A stretch of 42,105 nucleotides of DNA from JBBIMP01 sp037444305 (lineage in GTDB: Bacteria > Acidobacteriota > UBA6911): NCBI GenBank assembly GCA_037444305.1, contig JBBIMP010000043.1, forward strand, positions 1 to 42,105, written 5' to 3'. The notes under the pieces are model-generated. The model searched no databases. It was not told where the DNA came from and saw only the letters and a list, made by a program, of their open reading frames with translations. Positions 8,374 through 16,779 of the stretch are shown one piece after another (the stretch's first letter is position 1; each line of letters starts with the position of its first letter). The position numbers were made by a program, and so were the translations under genes.

Positions 8374-8811
8374 TCAGTTCGCTTTGTGGCTGCGCCTCAG
8401 TTCGGCGGCGAGGCTCTTGATCTCCGTCAGGCTCCGCTGCATTTCGCTCCACCCATACCACATGGCATAGTCGGGGCCGGCGTGGAAAGTCCCCTGGAAG
8501 GTGCGCATCCGGTGCTCCAGGAACATGACGAAGAGCTTCTGCTCTATGACCGTCGGCGCATCGTGAAACGTGAGCAGGTCAGGGAACGGGTAGGCGTAGC
8601 TCTGCGGCTTGGCGAGCAGCCCATCCTTGTACAGGGCCGCCACGGTCTGGCCGGCCTCTGCCATCAGGCGGTCGGCCGCCTTGATCGACAGGTCGCCCTT
8701 CTCCAGCTCCGCCCTGGCAAAGTTCACCGAGTGGCACTGTTTGCAGGCCGATTCGGCCGCGGCTGGGGCGGAAAGGCCCGCCATCAAGAGAGCCATGAAA
8801 AATATGACCAT
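8374..8811 (-). CDS. Exported single-haem protein, C-terminal HAO-like tail
   Basis: A 145-residue protein with a signal peptide (MVIFFMALLMAGLSAPAAA) followed at once by one c-type haem motif, C23-KQ-C26-H27. The rest (VNFARAELEKGDLSIKAADR, YPFPDLLTFHDAP, TVIEQKLFVMFLEHRMRTFQ, WYGWSEMQRSL, EIKSLAAELRR) matches, from memory, the segment that follows the last haem in octahaem hydroxylamine oxidoreductase-like cytochromes. The other seven haem motifs are absent, and there is no room for them between this gene and the TolC gene. The start at 8811 has a strong AGGAGG. It may therefore be a real small periplasmic cytochrome derived from an HAO-like protein, or an in-frame deletion remnant. No cytochrome c maturation or nitrogen-cycle genes are near. 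Confidence 0.65.
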   Translation of the reverse strand: MVIFFMALLMAGLSAPAAAESACKQCHSVNFARAELEKGDLSIKAADRLMAEAGQTVAALYKDGLLAKPQSYAYPFPDLLTFHDAPTVIEQKLFVMFLEHRMRTFQGTFHAGPDYAMWYGWSEMQRSLTEIKSLAAELRRSHKAN

Positions 8812-8987
8812 GGTTCCTCCTGCGATCCCAACTGACAAAGACGGCCTGTGACCGCGATCTGCTGTTGAAGCCGGGCCTCCCGAAATCGCCCGCGGCTCCG
8901 TCTCCCGGCAGGTTGCGGGCAACAGGGGCGAGGCGGTGCCGCCAGCCGCAGTCGCGGCCGGGAACGATGGGGGCGAGCCTGGCAACC

Positions 8988-10712
8988 TCATCTCACAGAC
9001 GCCTGCAGTGCCTCCTTCAGCTCGATGCCGTGCGCCGAAAACGTCTCCCCCAAGGCCTTGTCCATGGCGATCCGGCTCTTCACCAGCTCGATCCTGGCCT
9101 GCAGCAGGGTTGTCTGCGCCGACTGCAGGTCGCGCTGCGCCTCGATGACTGCCCGCGTGGTCGTGGCGCCGAGGCTGTATTTGTCCTGTTCGCCCTGCAG
9201 GCGCTGCTGCTGATAGCGCACGGTCACTTCCGCCGCTGCGGCGCTTGCCCGGTTCAGCTCCATGCGCTCGAAGGCCTGGCGCACCTCCAGGGCGATCCTC
9301 TGCCGCAGCGAGCGGTACCTCTCCTCGGCCTGTCGGTGCTCGATCTGCGCCTGCGCATTGCTCGCACGGGCATCATCGTTTCCAAGCGGCACGCGGAAAT
9401 TGAAGCCCAGCGTGTAGCCGAGGTATTTCTGGCTGAACAGGGAGTCGAGCGTGTCGCCGAATCCCCCTGGAAGGACTGCGATCACGGGCGCATTGAAAAA
9501 GCCCTGCGAGGTATCCCGGATCAGCCTGTCGCCCCCCAGCCCGTTCTGCGAGTAGGAGGCCACGATGTCGAGCACCGGTTTCAGCTGGTTCCTGGTGAAG
9601 TCCACCTGGATCTTCCGGTTTTCGATCTCGAGCCGCTGCTGCTTCACCTCCGGCCGGTTTTCCAGGGCGCTCTCGATTGCGGATCCCAGGTCATCGCGCT
9701 GGGGCGGTGGGGCCGCAGGCCGGCTCAGGGGCGCTATGTCCGCCGCGATGCGGCCAGGGTCCTGGCGCGAGGAAATGAGCTTCTTCAGCTGGTCTTCCTG
9801 AATCTTGCGGTTGAATTTCGCCACGACCCACTGCTGGTTTCGGCTCGCCACCTCCGCTTCGGCCTGGACCACATCCAGAGCCGCCATGCTCCCCACCTCC
9901 GCTTGGATTCTGTTCTGCTCCAGGACCAGCCGCGCCAGCTCGAGCGAGGCCTCCTTCAGCTTCACGTCCTCTTCACCGAAGACCAGATCCCAGTAGGCGG
10001 TGACAACGCTGTTGACGATGTCGGTGACGCGCGCGACGAAGACCTCCTCGGATATTTCCCGGTTGTTGCGCGCAATCCGCAGGAACCGCCCCCGGCTGAT
10101 CCGGCCGCCGTCCTTAAGCAGGTGCTGTGTGAGCGAAATGCTCCACGATGTGGTGAGCGACGGATTCAGGCTGGTGAAAAAACTGTTCGTGCGGTTGCGG
10201 CGCGTGTTGAAGTTCAGGTCCAGGTCCGTGCCCGCCTCGAAGGGTTTCCGCAGCGTGACGTCGTACAGGTTGTTGAGGTTGAAGAGCGTGGTCCCGCCCT
10301 GGAGGGCGCTGGAGGTGGGCGCAACCATCCGGCTGACGTTGCTGCTGAAGGAGGCGGAGGGATTGAGCACCCCCCTCCCCTTCTCCAATCCCCAGAGGGC
10401 GAAATACGGACCGTAGCGCTCGACGTTGATGTCGACATTGTTCTCCAATGCAAGCCGCACGGCGTCGTCCACCGAAAGCTCGAGCCGCCCTTCCCTGATC
10501 ATCGATTCGAGCGAGGCTTCCCGGCCCGTCTCGAAACTCCGGATCAGGGGCGCCCGGTAGTCCGAATAGAAAATCCGCTGCAGCGGGTTCTTGGATTGCT
10601 GCAGATGGTCCTCGGGCATTTGCTGCTGGGCGACGGCAGGAAAAGCCGTGAGGGTCAGCGCAAGGATGAGGGCGAAGCCCGTCCGCGCAAGTTTGCCTAG
10701 GGAGTGGTCCAT
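8988..10712 (-). CDS. TolC-family outer membrane efflux protein
   Basis: A 574-residue outer membrane factor. It has a signal peptide (LARTGFALILALTLTAFPAVAQ) and the paired helical repeats of the family: LSVDDAVRLALENNVDINVER near residue 80 and the second-half words IESALENRPEVKQQRLEIENRK and RIALEVRQAFERMEL. C-terminal helices (AEVTVRYQQQRLQGEQDKYS and TRAVIEAQRDLQSAQTTLLQ) match TolC/OprM. The protein is longer than E. coli TolC, mainly through an N-terminal extension of about 50 residues after the signal. It normally trimerises as a channel for RND or ABC exporters or type I secretion, but no inner-membrane pump or adaptor gene is in this window, so its partner is encoded elsewhere. The ATG at 10712 is chosen for the signal peptide; the ribosome binding site is weak. 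A terminator at 10745-10787 separates it from ntrYX. Confidence 0.9.
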   Translation of the reverse strand: MDHSLGKLARTGFALILALTLTAFPAVAQQQMPEDHLQQSKNPLQRIFYSDYRAPLIRSFETGREASLESMIREGRLELSVDDAVRLALENNVDINVERYGPYFALWGLEKGRGVLNPSASFSSNVSRMVAPTSSALQGGTTLFNLNNLYDVTLRKPFEAGTDLDLNFNTRRNRTNSFFTSLNPSLTTSWSISLTQHLLKDGGRISRGRFLRIARNNREISEEVFVARVTDIVNSVVTAYWDLVFGEEDVKLKEASLELARLVLEQNRIQAEVGSMAALDVVQAEAEVASRNQQWVVAKFNRKIQEDQLKKLISSRQDPGRIAADIAPLSRPAAPPPQRDDLGSAIESALENRPEVKQQRLEIENRKIQVDFTRNQLKPVLDIVASYSQNGLGGDRLIRDTSQGFFNAPVIAVLPGGFGDTLDSLFSQKYLGYTLGFNFRVPLGNDDARASNAQAQIEHRQAEERYRSLRQRIALEVRQAFERMELNRASAAAAEVTVRYQQQRLQGEQDKYSLGATTTRAVIEAQRDLQSAQTTLLQARIELVKSRIAMDKALGETFSAHGIELKEALQASVR

Positions 10713-10744
10713 GGTTTCACCCGATGAAACGCGGTCACGATAAC

Positions 10745-10787
10745 AAAAATGTGCCCCGCCCGGCCTGACCGCGAGCGGGCGGGACAC
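10745..10787 (-). terminator. Intrinsic terminator after ntrX
   Basis: Arms at 10751-10762 and 10776-10787 pair over 12 bases with a single G-U on the minus-strand transcript, around a 13-base loop. The minus strand then reads ATTTTTG (T-run 10749-10745). This is a textbook factor-independent terminator about 55 bases after the ntrX stop. A separate 14-base palindrome lies at 10818-10831. Confidence 0.8.
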
Positions 10788-10842
10788 TTAATTTGCGGCG
10801 GCGTGCCGGCCGCCGGGACCGGCGCGCCGGTGATTCCACGGC

Positions 10843-12231
10843 TCAAGACGGATCTTCGTCCCCGGCCTCGCGACCGTGATAGGGGATTTCCAATTGGCGC
10901 ATCTTGCGATAGAGGTTGCTCCTCTCCACCTGCAGCACCTCGGCGGTGCGGCTGACATTCCCCTTGTTCTCGGCCAGTTTCCGCAGGATGAACTCGCGTT
11001 CGAATCTCTGCCGGGCGTCCTGCAACGACGGGGATTCCGCAGGCTCGCCGCCGGCCAGCACGGTGCGCTTCAGGATCGAGTCGGGCAGGTCGAACAGGTC
11101 CAGCCGCGGCTGGCGCATCATGATCACCAGGCGCTCCATGATGTTCTTCAGCTCGCGGACGTTTCCGGGCCAGGCGTAGCTCTCGAGCGCTTCCAGCGCA
11201 CGCTTAGTGGGGCTGGGCGCCTTCCGGCCGTACTGCCGGGCGAAATCCTCCAGGAAATAGCGCGTCAGGACGGCGATGTCTTCCCGGCGCTCGCGCAGCG
11301 GCGGCAGCTGGAAGGGGATGACGTTCAGGCGGTAGTAAAGGTCCTCGCGGAAGTTGCCCAGGTCGATCTCCCGCTCGAGCTCTTTGTTGGTGGAGGCGAT
11401 GACCCGGACGTCCACCGTCATCGGCGAGCTGCCGCCGACGGGGGTGAAACGCTGCTCTTCGAGAACCCGCAGGACCTTGGCCTGGGTCTTGGCGCTCATG
11501 TCGCCGACTTCATCCAGGAAGAGGGTGCCGCCGTCCGCCTGGGAGAACTTGCCTTCCTTGTCCTCGGTGGCCCCGGTGAAGGAGCCCTTTACGTGGCCGA
11601 AGAGCTCGCTTTCGATGAGCTCCTCCGGGATGGCGGCGCAGTTCATTTCCACGAAGGGCCGGTCGCGGCGCGGGCTCTTGAGGTGGAGCAGGTGGGCCAC
11701 CAGCTCCTTGCCCGTGCCGTTTTCCCCGCATATCAGGATCCTGCCGTTGGTGGGAGCGGCAAACTCGATCTGCTGGCGCAGCGCCTGCATCGGCACCGAA
11801 TCGCCGATCATCACGTACTTCTGTTCGATCTGCCGGCGCAGCATCCGGTTTTCCTGCTCGAGCTGGCGCTGGTGCAGGGCGTTCTTTACGACCAGGAGGG
11901 TCTTTTCCAGCGAGAGGGGTTTTTCCACGAAATCGAACGCCCCCAGCTTGGTCGCCTTCACCGCGGTCTCGATTGAGCCGTGTCCCGAGATCATGATGAC
12001 GTAGGTGGCGGGCGCCGCGCGCCGGATCTGTTCGAGCACCTGCATGCCGTCGGCTCCCGGAAGCCAGATGTCCAGGAGGACGACCGGGAACTCGCGCCGC
12101 ATCAGAAGGGCGAGGCACTCCTCCCCGGTGGCAACCCCGTGGGCGTCAAAACCCTCGTCCTTGAGGATCCCCTGGAGGGATTGCCGCACGCCCTTCTCGT
12201 CATCCACGATCAGAATGGAAGCCTGGCTCAT
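10843..12231 (-). CDS. ntrX: NtrX-like sigma54-dependent response regulator
   Basis: A 462-residue response regulator. The receiver domain (1-120) has the acidic pair at D10-D11 and the phospho-acceptor Asp54 in VVLLDIWLPG. The AAA+ sigma54-interaction domain follows, with Walker A GENGTGKE at 169-176, the sigma54-contact loop as GSFTGA at 216-221 (Ser in place of the usual second Ala, common in NtrX), Walker B GGTLFLDEVGDM and the arginine-rich NFREDLYYRLNV. The C-terminal Fis-type helix-turn-helix is RTAEVLQVERSNLYRKMRQL. The partner kinase gene ends 25 bases upstream, so the two are one operon. It would activate sigma54 promoters after phosphorylation by the NtrY-like kinase; targets in other bacteria include nitrogen, redox and envelope genes. 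The start at 12231 fits the family although its ribosome binding site is poor. Confidence 0.9.
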   Translation of the reverse strand: MSQASILIVDDEKGVRQSLQGILKDEGFDAHGVATGEECLALLMRREFPVVLLDIWLPGADGMQVLEQIRRAAPATYVIMISGHGSIETAVKATKLGAFDFVEKPLSLEKTLLVVKNALHQRQLEQENRMLRRQIEQKYVMIGDSVPMQALRQQIEFAAPTNGRILICGENGTGKELVAHLLHLKSPRRDRPFVEMNCAAIPEELIESELFGHVKGSFTGATEDKEGKFSQADGGTLFLDEVGDMSAKTQAKVLRVLEEQRFTPVGGSSPMTVDVRVIASTNKELEREIDLGNFREDLYYRLNVIPFQLPPLRERREDIAVLTRYFLEDFARQYGRKAPSPTKRALEALESYAWPGNVRELKNIMERLVIMMRQPRLDLFDLPDSILKRTVLAGGEPAESPSLQDARQRFEREFILRKLAENKGNVSRTAEVLQVERSNLYRKMRQLEIPYHGREAGDEDPS

Positions 12232-12256
12232 GCCGGTATCCGGTAGCGTTTCTCGA

Positions 12257-14545
12257 TCAAGTGGCTGCCGCCGGCAACTCCACCACCAGCCTGGCGCCCC
12301 TGGGGAAATTCGGTTCGGCACGGACCTGCCCGTGGTGGTCCGTCACAATCTGGCGGACTATCGCCAGGCCGAGGCCTGTCCCCCCCTTGCGGGTCGAAAA
12401 GTAGGGAAGGAACAGGCTGTCCTGCGATTCCCGGGGAAAACCCCGGCCCGTATCGCAGATCTCGATCCGCACGAACTCCCCTGCCCCGCCGCGAGTTGTG
12501 CGGATGTCCAGCTCCTTTTTGCCCTCGGGACCCGCCATGGCCTCCAGCGCGTTGTCGAAGATATTGATGAACACACGCTTCATCTGCTGCGGATCGAGGC
12601 GCAGGAGCGGAATGGAATGATCATAGTGCCGCCTGATTTCAATGCCCTGCACCCGCCCGTTGTATAGGCTCAGGATTGAATCGAGGAGCGAGTGCAGGTC
12701 CGCGTCCTCGGGGCGCAGCTGGGGCAGGCGTGCAAACCGCGAGAACTCGTCCACCAGCTTCTTCAGGGAGCCGGCCTCCTGGATGATGGTCTGCACGCAC
12801 TCGCGCAGCAGGCCGTCGAAGGTATCCGGATCGCCCCCCCCGCCCGCCGGCACGACAGGCGCCGCCGGCAGCTGCCGCAGCTGCCGGTACCGGTGGAGGA
12901 TGCGTTCCGCCGAAAGCTGTATCGGCGTGAGCGGATTTTTGATTTCGTGCGCGAGCCTCCGGGCCACCTCCTGCCAGGCGGCCATCTTCTCCATGCGGAT
13001 GAGCTCCGTGAGATCGTCGAGCACCATCACCCAGCCGGTCCGGGCACCGGCATTGTCGACCAGCGGAGTCACCGTGGCGGCGACATGCAGCGTCCGGTCG
13101 GGAAGGATCAGCTCGATGTTGCGCACCACCCTGCCGAGAACGGCCGATTTGTGCAGGAGCATCCGCAGCGCATCGCAGGCTTCTCCCTGCACCACCTCCT
13201 CGAGGGTCGGCTCTCCCGTGCCCGCGGTGCAACCGAGCATCTGGATCGCAGCCTGGTTCATGGTGCGCACCCGGTAATTCGCATCCAGGGAGATCACCCC
13301 GGTCGCAATGTTCTGCAGGATCGTCTCGATGTAGCGGCGCCGGTGGTCCAGTTCGATGTTGCTCTGCTGGAGCCTTCCCTGCGCCTGCTCGATGTTGGCC
13401 TTGTGCTCCTGCAGCTCCGCGGTCATCCGGTTGAAGGAGTCCACCAGGCTTTCCAGCTCGTCGAACGCGTCGCAGTCCACACGGTAGTCCAGGTTTCCGG
13501 CCGCAACCTCGGCCGCCCCTTCGGCCAGCGCCTGGATCGGCACCGTGATCCGTTTTGCCAGGTACATGGCAAACCAGAGAAAGGCGAAGGTGATCAGGAG
13601 CGTGGCGAGCGCCAGGATCAGAAGGAAGTTGTAGCGCAGCGCGGCTTCCCGCTTGCGCAGTTCCTCGTAGACATTGTAGGCTTCCAGGACCGAGTGGGCC
13701 TTGAAGTAAACGCTCTTGGGGATCAGGGATTCTGTGAGGACCGCGCCGATGACCCTCCCCTCGGCATCCCTGACAGCGGCGGCGGCCCAAACGACCTCTT
13801 GCAGGGCATCCCTGGGGGAGACTCGCTCCACTTTGAATTCATCGCTTCCCGCCAGGGCGTTTCCGACCAGTTCCTTCACCCACGCGGCGTGGTAATCGGT
13901 GGAAATGCGCCTCCCGGTCTCGCCGGCTACCCGGCCCCGCCGGTCGAAAATCCGCACGTCGTCGATCCCGTAGGTCAGCGTCAACTCCGCCAGCTTCTCG
14001 CGCAGTGCCGGGTGCCGCTCCGGGTCGAGCGCCCCCTCCGAGGATACGGCCGAGGCGATGACCCTGGCAAAGTGCTGCGCACGGTTCTGCGTTTCTTCGT
14101 AATACTGCAGGGCGATGGCCCGGCTGTTCTCCAGCAGCTGCCCGGCCGGGGCGCTGAACCATTGCTGCACAGAGACATTGATCAGGCCGTAGGCGAGGAA
14201 AAAGAGCAGGAGCGCCGGCAGGAGTGACAACGCCACGAAGATTCGCACCATCTTGGCCTTGAACCGGCTGCCCACCTGGCCGCTCTTCTTTTCGAAGTAG
14301 AGCTTGATAAGGTTCCGCCCCAGGACGGTGGCCAGGATCAGGATCGCCAGGACGACGACAACCGTGGCGCCGAGGAGCAGAAAGGTGGCGCGCACGAAGC
14401 GCGGACTTCCCACCGAGGTCTGGTGGAGGAATATCTGGGTGGCGACCAGGGCCAGGACCAGGAAGCCGATCATGCCGGCGATGTAGCGCCTCGACCGGAG
14501 AGAGTCCTTCCTCGATGTTTTGCCCGAGCCTGGCAGTCTGGTCAT
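12257..14545 (-). CDS. ntrY: NtrY-like membrane sensor histidine kinase
   Basis: A 762-residue membrane kinase with NtrY architecture. Hydrophobic segments lie at about 21-41, 53-77, 100-122 and 305-330; the loop between the third and fourth (about 125-300) is the extracytoplasmic sensing part. A HAMP linker (331-383) leads to a PAS domain (403-510), the HisKA block with phospho-acceptor His533 in RRLAHEIKNPLTPIQLSAER, and a C-terminal HATPase (FINIFDNALEAM, then CDTGRGFP and GGTGLGLAIV). The family usually senses nitrogen or redox state, but the ligand is not known here. The gene is followed after 25 bases by ntrX, its likely partner. A promoter is visible at 14626-14653. An insertion of proline, alanine and glycine (LPAAPVVPAGGGGDPD) sits between HisKA and HATPase. 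Confidence 0.9.
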   Translation of the reverse strand: MTRLPGSGKTSRKDSLRSRRYIAGMIGFLVLALVATQIFLHQTSVGSPRFVRATFLLLGATVVVVLAILILATVLGRNLIKLYFEKKSGQVGSRFKAKMVRIFVALSLLPALLLFFLAYGLINVSVQQWFSAPAGQLLENSRAIALQYYEETQNRAQHFARVIASAVSSEGALDPERHPALREKLAELTLTYGIDDVRIFDRRGRVAGETGRRISTDYHAAWVKELVGNALAGSDEFKVERVSPRDALQEVVWAAAAVRDAEGRVIGAVLTESLIPKSVYFKAHSVLEAYNVYEELRKREAALRYNFLLILALATLLITFAFLWFAMYLAKRITVPIQALAEGAAEVAAGNLDYRVDCDAFDELESLVDSFNRMTAELQEHKANIEQAQGRLQQSNIELDHRRRYIETILQNIATGVISLDANYRVRTMNQAAIQMLGCTAGTGEPTLEEVVQGEACDALRMLLHKSAVLGRVVRNIELILPDRTLHVAATVTPLVDNAGARTGWVMVLDDLTELIRMEKMAAWQEVARRLAHEIKNPLTPIQLSAERILHRYRQLRQLPAAPVVPAGGGGDPDTFDGLLRECVQTIIQEAGSLKKLVDEFSRFARLPQLRPEDADLHSLLDSILSLYNGRVQGIEIRRHYDHSIPLLRLDPQQMKRVFINIFDNALEAMAGPEGKKELDIRTTRGGAGEFVRIEICDTGRGFPRESQDSLFLPYFSTRKGGTGLGLAIVRQIVTDHHGQVRAEPNFPRGARLVVELPAAAT

Positions 14546-14625
14546 GGTTTCGATCCGTGTTTCCCGTGCGCTCCGGGCCCGGCGCAGATGCGCCCTCCTC
14601 CCGGCCGCGGTGCGCGAACCGGCAC

Positions 14626-14653
14626 ATTATACCCTCATTTCCACCCTTGATAA
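14626..14653 (-). promoter_or_regulatory. Candidate sigma70 promoter for ntrYX
   Basis: Minus strand: TTATCA (14653-14648), a 16-base spacer and a perfect TATAAT (14631-14626). The start would be near 14619, giving a leader of about 74 bases to the ntrY ATG. It lies only 4 bases from the divergent promoter at 14658-14686. Confidence 0.5.
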
Positions 14654-14657
14654 GGGA

Positions 14658-14686
14658 TTGACGCCGATGCCGATAGATAATAGATT
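14658..14686 (+). promoter_or_regulatory. Candidate sigma70 promoter for the epimerase gene
   Basis: TTGACG (14658-14663), a 17-base spacer and TAGATT (14681-14686). Transcription would begin near 14693, just before the AGGAGGG ribosome binding site at 14700-14706. Confidence 0.45.
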
Positions 14687-14711
14687 CCACGCTTGACCCA
14701 GGAGGGAAGAA

Positions 14712-15674
14712 TTGAGAATCCTCGTGACCGGAGGGGCCGGCTTCATCGGTTCCTACCTTTGTGAAGCCTACATCGAGCGCGGGGACGAGGTCTATGCCAT
14801 CGACGACCTGTCCACCGGCTCCCTGGACAACCTCGCCGAGCTGCTGAAGAGCAGCCGCTTCCACTTCGTGAACGACACCATCCTCAATCGCGAAGCCATG
14901 ATCGAACTCACCGGCATCTGCGACGTAGTCGTTCACCTGGCGGCGGCGGTCGGCGTTCGGCTCATCATCGAGGAGCCGCTGAAGTCGATTCACACCAACA
15001 TCGCGGGCACGGAAACCGTCCTGGAGCTGGCCAATAAATTCCGCAAGAAGACCTTCATCGCCTCCACCTCCGAGGTCTACGGCCGCAACTCGCGCGTCCC
15101 GCTCAGGGAAGACGACGAGCGCGTCTACGGCTCGACGACCGTGGCCCGATGGAGCTATGCGGCCACCAAGGCGATGGACGAATTCATGGCGCTGGCTTAC
15201 CACCGCACCAAGCAGCTGCCGGTGATCGTGGCCCGGTTCTTCAACACCGTCGGACCCCGGCAGACCGGGCGCTACGGCATGGTCATCCCCCGTTTCGTGG
15301 GCCAGGCGCTGCGGAATGAACCCCTGACGATCTTCGGCGACGGCAGCCAGACGCGGACTTTCACCTATGTGAGCGACGTGGTCCGGGGGATGATGGCGAT
15401 GATCGACGAGCCGGCTGCGGTGGGCGAGATCTTCAATCTCGGGGGCGAGGAGGAGATCTCGATCCGGGACCTGGCAGAGCGGATCATTGCACTTACCGGG
15501 AGCTCCTCAACGCTGGAATACATCCCATACGAGAGGGCCTACGAGGAAGGATTCGAAGACATGAAGCGCCGCGTACCCGACACGGGCAAGGCCCGCCGCC
15601 TGATGGGCTACCGGAACACGGTGGACCTGGACGCCATGCTGCGCAAGATCATCGAATCCCAGCGCACCCGCTGA
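14712..15674 (+). CDS. NAD-dependent sugar-nucleotide epimerase/dehydratase
   Basis: A 320-residue extended short-chain dehydrogenase. The NAD-binding motif is TGGAGFIGSYL at residues 6-16, followed by the acidic pair AIDDLSTGSL that binds the adenosine ribose. The catalytic Ser/Thr region is STSEVYGRNS and the Tyr-x-x-x-Lys pair is YAATK. Downstream substrate-binding words are RFFNTVGPRQTGRYGMVIP and IFGDGSQTRTFTYVSDVV. This pattern covers UDP-glucose 4-epimerases, UDP-glucuronate decarboxylases and related enzymes of surface polysaccharide synthesis; I cannot choose the substrate. The start is a TTG at 14712, selected because AGGAGGG ends 5 bases before it and the Rossmann strand begins immediately. 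The gene stands alone, without glycosyltransferases nearby. Confidence 0.88.
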   Translation: MRILVTGGAGFIGSYLCEAYIERGDEVYAIDDLSTGSLDNLAELLKSSRFHFVNDTILNREAMIELTGICDVVVHLAAAVGVRLIIEEPLKSIHTNIAGTETVLELANKFRKKTFIASTSEVYGRNSRVPLREDDERVYGSTTVARWSYAATKAMDEFMALAYHRTKQLPVIVARFFNTVGPRQTGRYGMVIPRFVGQALRNEPLTIFGDGSQTRTFTYVSDVVRGMMAMIDEPAAVGEIFNLGGEEEISIRDLAERIIALTGSSSTLEYIPYERAYEEGFEDMKRRVPDTGKARRLMGYRNTVDLDAMLRKIIESQRTR

Positions 15675-15988
15675 GCGTCAGGCCACGAAGGTCCACAGAG
15701 AGAGCCCTGCCGAATCCCAGCGCAGCGAGGCCGCAACCGAGGAAGGCCGTTTTGCGGAAGCGCGGCAAACAGAGCCGCGAACGCCGGTGAGCGGTCAGGT
15801 GACCCAGCCAGGAAACGCGACCCGTCGCTGCCGCTCCGGGCTCCGTTGGGCCCCGACCGACAAGCATAGCTCGCAGAGATTGAACCGTGGCGCCGTTTCC
15901 GTTTGAGTCCTCCTCCCCCGCGGGAATGATCTTGCGGATTAGTGGTTTGGAGGAAGCGCCGGAAACTCGTGGCTATCGTGCCTGCCGT
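15675..15988. other. Intergenic stretch without recognisable gene
   Basis: I see no coding potential, RNA gene or strong terminator here. The words GGCCACGAAGGTCCACAGAG (15682-15701) belong to the same loose CACGAA/CACAGAG repeat type seen at 6848 and 19611. Confidence 0.4.
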
Positions 15989-16180
15989 CTCAGGGGGACT
16001 TCAGCAGCTCCCCGATCTCCTGCTCGAGCGCTCCGAGCCTGAACTGCCGCTTCAAATCCGCCAGCCCCTCTTCGCCAATCCCCCCCGCGTATTCCGCCGG
16101 CTTTGAAAATCCGCTTCACCGCCTTGAACGACGCGTTGGAGGCGTGGTCGAAGACAAACGCGGATCCCGATCCGGAAACG
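15989..16180 (-). pseudogene. Unidentified 3'-end gene remnant with frameshift
   Basis: On the minus strand one frame reads FVFDHASNASFKAVKRIF and, after a shift near a G-run at about 16080-16105, another reads EYAGGIGEEGLADLKRQF then RLGALEQEIGELLKSP and a stop near 15989. Together they look like a normal amphipathic C-terminus, with codon use like the neighbouring genes, broken by one or two frameshifts. I do not recognise the family. No start or ribosome binding site is associated with it. It could also be chance open frame in GC-rich DNA. Confidence 0.3.
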
Positions 16181-16316
16181 CCCCCGCGGGAGGTTCCACT
16201 TTGTCGATCCGCCGGAGCCGCCCGCGCATCTCGCCGCCGAGGGGTACGGTCACAGCCGTCGCCGACTGGGGCTCCCGGACGCCCCTTTGCACTGCTATGC
16301 AAGGAATCATCCGCCT

Positions 16317-16324
16317 GATAATAT
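16317..16324 (+). promoter_or_regulatory. -10-like element directly before the RsbW-like gene
   Basis: GATAATAT at 16317-16324 would place the transcript start at about 16330-16333, on top of the ATG at 16333. No clear -35 box is seen. With no Shine-Dalgarno upstream of that ATG, this suggests a leaderless message. Confidence 0.3.
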
Positions 16325-16332
16325 TTGGCCAA

Positions 16333-16779
16333 ATGGCGGACAAAGATCTACCGACCTGCGAATTCGAAACCGATAGTCTGATTGTGCGCCTGGATCTCTG
16401 TTTCGCCGCCGAAATCGAAGCGATCTCCAACGTCATCGAGCGCGTGATAAAGATCGTGTCCATGATGAGCTGCGCCTCAGGCAAGGAATTCGAGATAGAA
16501 ACCAGCCTGCGCGAAGCTTTGACCAACGCGGTCGTGCACGGCTGCCGGCTCGACCCGGAAAAGAAGGTGCAGCTCACGGCATGCTGCGACGACGCCCGCG
16601 GCATGCTGCTCATCGTGCGCGATTCCGGCGAGGGATTCGATATCGATTCGATCCCGAGCCCGGTTGTCGGCGAAAACATATTCGCCACCCACGGCAGGGG
16701 GATCTATCTCATCAACCAACTCATGGACGAGGTGACCTTCCGGGCAGGCGGCACCGAGATTCGCATGCGCAAGCGATGA
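16333..16779 (+). CDS. RsbW-like ATP-binding anti-sigma/serine kinase
   Basis: A 148-residue GHKL-type ATPase of the RsbW/SpoIIAB class. The N-box is SLREALTNAVVHGCRLD, the G1 box is VRDSGEGFDID, and the glycine-rich lid is FATHGRGIYLINQLMDEV. Such proteins bind a sigma factor or phosphorylate an STAS anti-anti-sigma partner, and are reset by PP2C phosphatases. Neither a sigma factor nor an STAS gene lies next to it; a PAS-PP2C protein is encoded at 23370-24929. The start at 16333 gives the usual length, but there is no Shine-Dalgarno; an in-frame ATG at 16297 is the alternative. The stop overlaps the next start in an ATGA, so the small downstream protein is co-translated. Confidence 0.82.
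   Translation: MADKDLPTCEFETDSLIVRLDLCFAAEIEAISNVIERVIKIVSMMSCASGKEFEIETSLREALTNAVVHGCRLDPEKKVQLTACCDDARGMLLIVRDSGEGFDIDSIPSPVVGENIFATHGRGIYLINQLMDEVTFRAGGTEIRMRKR

Noticed and set aside
8865..10700. 611-codon plus-strand open frame opposite the TolC gene
   Set aside because: It is a GC-rich antisense shadow: no start signal, low-complexity Arg/Gln/Leu-rich product, while the minus strand gives a full TolC protein with signal peptide.
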